A stretch of DNA of 9,008 nucleotides from Cenarchaeum sp. (GTDB lineage: Archaea > Thermoproteota > Nitrososphaeria > Nitrososphaerales > Nitrosopumilaceae): assembly GCA_020027365.1 (NCBI GenBank), contig JAHRAJ010000086.1, positions 1 through 9,008 on the forward strand, in the 5' to 3' direction. The translations under genes were made by a program, and so were the position numbers. Positions within the stretch are counted from its first letter, which is position 1. Every line of letters starts with the position of its first letter. The notes under the pieces were generated by a model. That model worked only from the letters and a program-made list of their open reading frames with translations, searched no databases and was not told the DNA's origin. Positions 6,371 to 9,008 of this stretch are shown here, in pieces.

Positions 6371-6378
6371 GTATTTAA
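6371..6378 (-). promoter_or_regulatory. TATA-like box for the small two-TM gene
   Basis: Reads TTAAATAC on the minus strand, centred about 25 bp before the ATG at 6350 and lying between folE and this gene. The two therefore need not be co-transcribed. Confidence 0.5.
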
Positions 6379-6382
6379 TTCG

Positions 6383-6934
6383 TTAGACCACGTCGGAGGG
6401 CCTGCGGATCATGGCCAGAATGGCCTGCTTTTCCTCCCTGTTCTCATAGATGCCCCGGAATGCGGTGGAGGTCATACGCGCGTCGTTTCTAACCCCCCTC
6501 ATCTTCATGCACAGGTGCTCGGCATCGGCCACCACGACCACCCCCTTTACCCCCTGGCCGTACAGCTCGTCGGCTATGTTCTTGGTCAACCGTTCTTGGA
6601 TCTGGAGCCTCTTTGCGTACTTTTCCACCAGCCTGACCAGTTTTGATATTCCAAAAACCCTGCCGTTTGGGGAATATGCTATGTGTATCTTGCCAAAAAA
6701 CGGGAGCATGTGGTGCTCGCACATGGAGTAAAACTGGATGTCCTTTGCCACCACGATGTCCGAATCTTCGGAAAACTGCACGGACAGTTCAGAGTCGGAT
6801 TCGTAGCCTCCAAATATCTCGTTGTACATGTCGGCCATGCGCCCGGGCGTCTCGCGCAGCCCCTCACGGGTCGGATCCTCGCCCAGCTCTATGATCAGCT
6901 CCCTGACCAGCTTTTTCACCCGCTCCCTGTCCAT
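6383..6934 (-). CDS. folE: GTP cyclohydrolase I (type IA)
   Basis: Encodes 183 residues, a compact but full GTP cyclohydrolase I. It opens GTP to 7,8-dihydroneopterin triphosphate, the first step toward preQ0 (archaeosine) and pterins. The zinc site is complete: CEHH at 72-75 gives Cys72 and His75, and HLCMKMRGV (140-148) gives Cys142. His74 and His140 match the catalytic histidines of the family. TREGLRETPGRMA (22-34) is the conserved N-terminal helix region. Many archaea use the unrelated MptA instead, so a bacterial-type FolE is a lineage marker. The ATG at 6934 has a TATA-like box about 25 bp upstream in the 52-bp gap after queE, indicating its own leaderless promoter. The context with queE and queC favours a 7-deazaguanine role. 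Confidence 0.95.
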   Translation of the reverse strand: MDRERVKKLVRELIIELGEDPTREGLRETPGRMADMYNEIFGGYESDSELSVQFSEDSDIVVAKDIQFYSMCEHHMLPFFGKIHIAYSPNGRVFGISKLVRLVEKYAKRLQIQERLTKNIADELYGQGVKGVVVVADAEHLCMKMRGVRNDARMTSTAFRGIYENREEKQAILAMIRRPSDVV

Positions 6935-6954
6935 GAGGGTAGGGCTGATCTGCG

Positions 6955-6962
6955 GTTATTTG
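6955..6962 (-). promoter_or_regulatory. TATA-like box for folE
   Basis: Reads CAAATAAC on the minus strand, centred about 25 bp before the ATG at 6934 and located between queE and folE. Confidence 0.45.
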
Positions 6963-6986
6963 AAGTTAGGCGCCTTTGGATGCCGG

Positions 6987-7703
6987 CTAGGGCGCCCCTA
7001 TGAACTTGTGAAGCTGGGGGACGATGCGCACGTCCCGGTATTGGGGGTATACCTCGTCGTAAAACCGCATCAGTTGGTTGAGCGGGGGTTCCTCAACGCC
7101 GTATGTGGGCTGTATCACAAACCCCGACAGCGATTCCGAGCCGGCCGCGCCAAACACCCTGCCGGCAAGCCGGGCAAAGTCCTCCGGCGCGGTCCTTGCA
7201 CTGACGACGATCTTGACGTACGTCTTTTTGCCCGATGATAGCGCCGTTTCCAGGCACCGCACCGCGTTGTCGATCAGGTCGTCATAGTGGCGCCCGTCGC
7301 CTATAAACTCAGAATCGCGCGTCTTTAGCTCGATTTTGACTAGGTCGATGTGCGGCAGCACGTGTGCAAACCGCGTGGCGTCAAAGCACGAGGACTCGAG
7401 ATACGTTGGGATTCCCCTGGAGCGGACGTGCCTTGCAAGCTCGGCAACCGCCTTGTGCTGCAGCAGGGGATCGCCCCCGGTAAAGTTCACCTTGAAGGTG
7501 TTGCGTGCAAGGCCGGCGTCAATCAGCCTGCATGCAGACTCGATGTCATACTCGTCTCCAGAGTCGGGGGGAAGCGCCTCGGTTGTGTCACAGTAAAAGC
7601 AGGTAAACGGGCACCCGGCCAGCCTGACAAAGAGCGTCTTTGTTCCGTAAAAGATCCCCTCCCCCTCTACGGAGGTGAATATCTCAAACAGGCGGACCTT
7701 CAA
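6987..7703 (-). CDS. queE: 7-carboxy-7-deazaguanine synthase (radical SAM)
   Basis: Encodes 238 residues when started at the TTG 7701-7703. It converts 6-carboxytetrahydropterin to 7-carboxy-7-deazaguanine with S-adenosylmethionine and a 4Fe-4S cluster. FEIFTSVEGEG (6-16) is the typical QueE opening, followed by the cluster Cys C31-x3-C35-x2-C38 (CPFTCFYCDT) and TGGDP at 74-78, where the usual Glu of GGEP is Asp. The C-terminal QLHKFIGAP is also family-like (Q-x-HK). I prefer the TTG start because it is the residue before the first beta strand and a TATA-like box is centred 26 bp upstream. The open frame extends to 8060, but that extension crosses the neighbouring gene and is noise. It has its own promoter and is followed 52 bp later by folE. 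Confidence 0.93.
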   Translation of the reverse strand: MKVRLFEIFTSVEGEGIFYGTKTLFVRLAGCPFTCFYCDTTEALPPDSGDEYDIESACRLIDAGLARNTFKVNFTGGDPLLQHKAVAELARHVRSRGIPTYLESSCFDATRFAHVLPHIDLVKIELKTRDSEFIGDGRHYDDLIDNAVRCLETALSSGKKTYVKIVVSARTAPEDFARLAGRVFGAAGSESLSGFVIQPTYGVEEPPLNQLMRFYDEVYPQYRDVRIVPQLHKFIGAP

Positions 7704-7725
7704 CGGACTTGGTAGGTATCTTTGA

Positions 7726-7733
7726 TTATTTAT
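7726..7733 (-). promoter_or_regulatory. TATA box for queE
   Basis: Reads ATAAATAA on the minus strand, centred 26 bp before the TTG at 7703. It is the main reason for choosing that start. It lies in the 38-bp gap between queE and the next gene. Confidence 0.6.
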
Positions 7734-7741
7734 TCGTGGTT

Positions 7742-7936
7742 TTAGTGCGTGACGGGTTCTTTTGTATAGAACAGTCCCGAGATGAAGAACACGACCCCCA
7801 GTATCCCTATGAGACTTCCGACAAACTCCACGGTCTGGCCCATCTCTGCCTCGGTCGGAGCCCATAGCAGCGCCATGAGGGCGCCTACGGCGATCATCGG
7901 GATGCCCACGCCGGCGCTGATTGCCTTGGATGCCAT
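7742..7936 (-). CDS. very small membrane protein with two TM segments
   Basis: Encodes 64 residues: MASK, a first hydrophobic segment (about 7-24), a short acidic loop (PTEAEMGQ, about 27-34), a second segment (about 37-57), and a polar end YTKEPVTH. A positive N-terminus suggests both ends are cytosolic. There is no cleavable signal or cysteine. The start at 7936 is supported by a TATA-like box about 29 bp upstream. It lies 38 bp ahead of queE on the same strand but each has its own box. I cannot name the family; it differs in sequence from the other two-TM protein at 6090-6350. Confidence 0.7.
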   Translation of the reverse strand: MASKAISAGVGIPMIAVGALMALLWAPTEAEMGQTVEFVGSLIGILGVVFFISGLFYTKEPVTH

Positions 7937-7961
7937 GTTCAGAGCCGGTTTTTTGGAAAAT

Positions 7962-7968
7962 GTATATG
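7962..7968 (-). promoter_or_regulatory. TATA-like box for the 64-residue membrane protein
   Basis: Reads CATATAC on the minus strand, about 29 bp before the ATG at 7936, in an AT-rich patch of an otherwise GC-rich intergenic region (7937-8066). The rest of that region holds a short GGC/GGT repeat (about 7989-8009) and nothing else that I can interpret. Confidence 0.5.
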
Positions 7969-8066
7969 AAGCTTCTTATGCCCGGCACGGCGGCGGCGGT
8001 GGCGGTGGACGCATGCCCTGGCGGCGGATTGTTTTGACAGGCGTGTTGAGACGCGCACATCCGGCC

Positions 8067-9008
8067 TCAGGTGGATGCCGCCGCAGCCGACGCGGCCGAC
8101 TCTTCGATCGTCTTGACCAGCAGGATTAGCTGTCTAAACTTTTTCTTGGCGTCCGATATGCCGCCCGACGCGATGTCGGACTCGATCTCGGCCATCAGCG
8201 ATTCGGCGGCGGCAATCTCGGGGATTTGCGGATCGGACAGCCTTGCGTCCTCCAGCATGCCACGTATTACGGACAGCTGCCTGCTCGCGAATGCGGCCGC
8301 CCTGTCCGGCGCGGAGCTGCTAGAGTGTTCGCGGAGATCCGCCTCCATCTCCATGATGAGCGACCTGAGGAGCCCCATCGAGTCGCGCGCCCCGGTGGCG
8401 TTTCCCTCGGCAACCCTCCACAGCATGTCGGTAAACAGGCGCTCTATTCTGGACGGATCGATTCGGATCTCGTCGTGGTTTTCAGAGACGGTGCGCAGCT
8501 TTTGAAAGTACTTGTAAAGCCTGTGGAGCTCGCTTGTGAGGTCCCTGTCGGGCAGGGCGGCGGGGGACGTTGAATTAGAAGGGGCGGATTCTGCCATCAT
8601 CGCCATCATCTGGGTAGATCCGCCGGTTTCTGATTCAGGGCGGGCGGCGGGGGGCTGCGGGGCGGGGGCGGGGGCGGCCGTTCTTTCTTCGGCCTCTTCT
8701 GCCTCTTCGGCCCCGCCACCCCCTGCTACTCCCACCGCGCCCCGTTGCTCTGCCCCGGTCATCTGGCGGGTGACCTGCTTGAAGTATCCCATGGCGGTAA
8801 GAAAGTGTTGGCCTGCCAGCTCGACGTCGGCGGGTAGCGAGCCCTCTACGGAGCGCACCGAGTCGCTGCCCCGCCGGTACAGATCCTGCAGGTCGGCGGG
8901 TACAGAGTCGCCGTACGTCGCCTCCAACTGGTTGCGTATCTGCTCCTCGGCCTGGCGTGCTATGAACAGCAAGATGTCCGGATCGTCCTGCGCGTGCGCC
9001 TGCTGCTG
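8067..9008 (-). CDS. exported helical-repeat protein, N-terminus outside window
   Basis: The frame is open to the window edge, giving 313 visible residues. The first ones (QQQAHAQDDPDI) look like the end of a signal peptide and the mature start after AHA/Q, so the protein is probably secreted or surface-held. That is inference, since the hydrophobic core lies outside the window. A helical N-terminal domain (about 13-84) is joined by a low-complexity linker (about 84-154) of Gly, Glu-Ala repeats, Pro-Ala and Ser/Thr to a mostly helical C-terminal domain (about 155-305). Three stretches share a helical-hairpin pattern ending in A-x-G/D-x(2-4)-A-x(6)-L/F. No cysteine or catalytic motif is visible. 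I know no function; a structural or cell-surface role is plausible. Confidence 0.75.
   Translation of the reverse strand, partial: QQQAHAQDDPDILLFIARQAEEQIRNQLEATYGDSVPADLQDLYRRGSDSVRSVEGSLPADVELAGQHFLTAMGYFKQVTRQMTGAEQRGAVGVAGGGGAEEAEEAEERTAAPAPAPQPPAARPESETGGSTQMMAMMAESAPSNSTSPAALPDRDLTSELHRLYKYFQKLRTVSENHDEIRIDPSRIERLFTDMLWRVAEGNATGARDSMGLLRSLIMEMEADLREHSSSSAPDRAAAFASRQLSVIRGMLEDARLSDPQIPEIAAAESLMAEIESDIASGGISDAKKKFRQLILLVKTIEESAASAAAAST
8549..8759 (-). repeat. low-complexity Ala/Pro/Glu linker in the exported protein
   Basis: Codes for a Gly run, a Glu-Glu-Ala triplet repeat, a Pro-Ala run and a Ser/Thr/Met-rich stretch between two helical domains. The bases are simple repeats such as GCC/TCT and GGCGGG, so length variation between strains is likely. 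It is listed from high to low coordinate because the gene is on the minus strand. Confidence 0.5.

Noticed and set aside
7704..8060. N-terminal extension of the queE reading frame
   Set aside because: It runs through the small membrane-protein gene and a GC-rich spacer, and the residues have no QueE similarity; the TTG at 7703 fits both the family and the promoter.
1..9008. tRNA, rRNA, CRISPR array, insertion sequence or defence genes
   Set aside because: I looked for T-arm motifs, spaced direct repeats, terminal inverted repeats, transposase motifs and nuclease/helicase motifs and saw none.

Overview
This window looks like a chromosomal segment of a GC-rich archaeon. It is probably a member of the Nitrososphaerota (Thaumarchaeota), possibly of the Cenarchaeum type. 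That placement is inference: it rests on the gene content (an archaeal-type GPN-loop GTPase, GTP cyclohydrolase I next to QueE and QueC, a UPF0104 membrane protein, small two-helix membrane proteins) and on promoter layout. AT-rich TATA-like boxes sit about 23-29 bp upstream of the start codon of eight genes, the spacing expected for leaderless archaeal transcripts. Genes inside operons lack such boxes; one (thrB) has a strong Shine-Dalgarno.

Layout. 1-96: the 3' end of an unrecognised gene on +. 97-301: no convincing gene; a GC-rich potential hairpin or pseudoknot and two tiny ORFs. 302-997 (+): a two-gene unit, a CxxC/CxxC zinc-ribbon protein and a small acidic beta-rich protein. Its last stop overlaps the stop of a convergent - strand pair at 994-2972: a short-chain dehydrogenase preceded by a UPF0104/LPG-synthase-TM-like membrane protein whose 3' end overlaps it by 31 bp. 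2973-3660 is the most irregular part: a divergent promoter region, a + strand remnant that looks like a frameshifted Rossmann-fold dehydrogenase N-terminus, and a lower-GC small zinc-finger gene on - carrying a 10-base homopolymer and a near-perfect archaeal TATA box.

3669-6093 (+) is a tight operon: GPN-loop GTPase, homoserine kinase (thrB) and queC, linked by one-base and four-base start/stop overlaps. It meets, tail to tail at a shared CTAG, a - strand series (6090-9008): small two-TM protein, folE, queE, another small two-TM protein, and the C-terminal part of an exported helical-repeat protein that runs off the window. Except for the last gene, whose 5' end is outside the window, each of these - strand genes has its own TATA-like box.

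How the genes fit together. FolE (GTP to dihydroneopterin triphosphate), QueE (radical SAM, to 7-carboxy-7-deazaguanine) and QueC (to preQ0) supply three of the four steps to preQ0, the precursor of archaeosine in archaeal tRNA. QueD, the remaining step, is not here. ThrB makes O-phosphohomoserine for threonine. The GPN GTPase is a core archaeal/eukaryal factor. I see no tRNA, rRNA, CRISPR array, IS element or defence system, and no clear evidence of a wholly new system. The best leads are the 3.0-3.6 kb irregular region, the leaderless-promoter pattern that resets two starts to TTG, and the helical-repeat exported protein.
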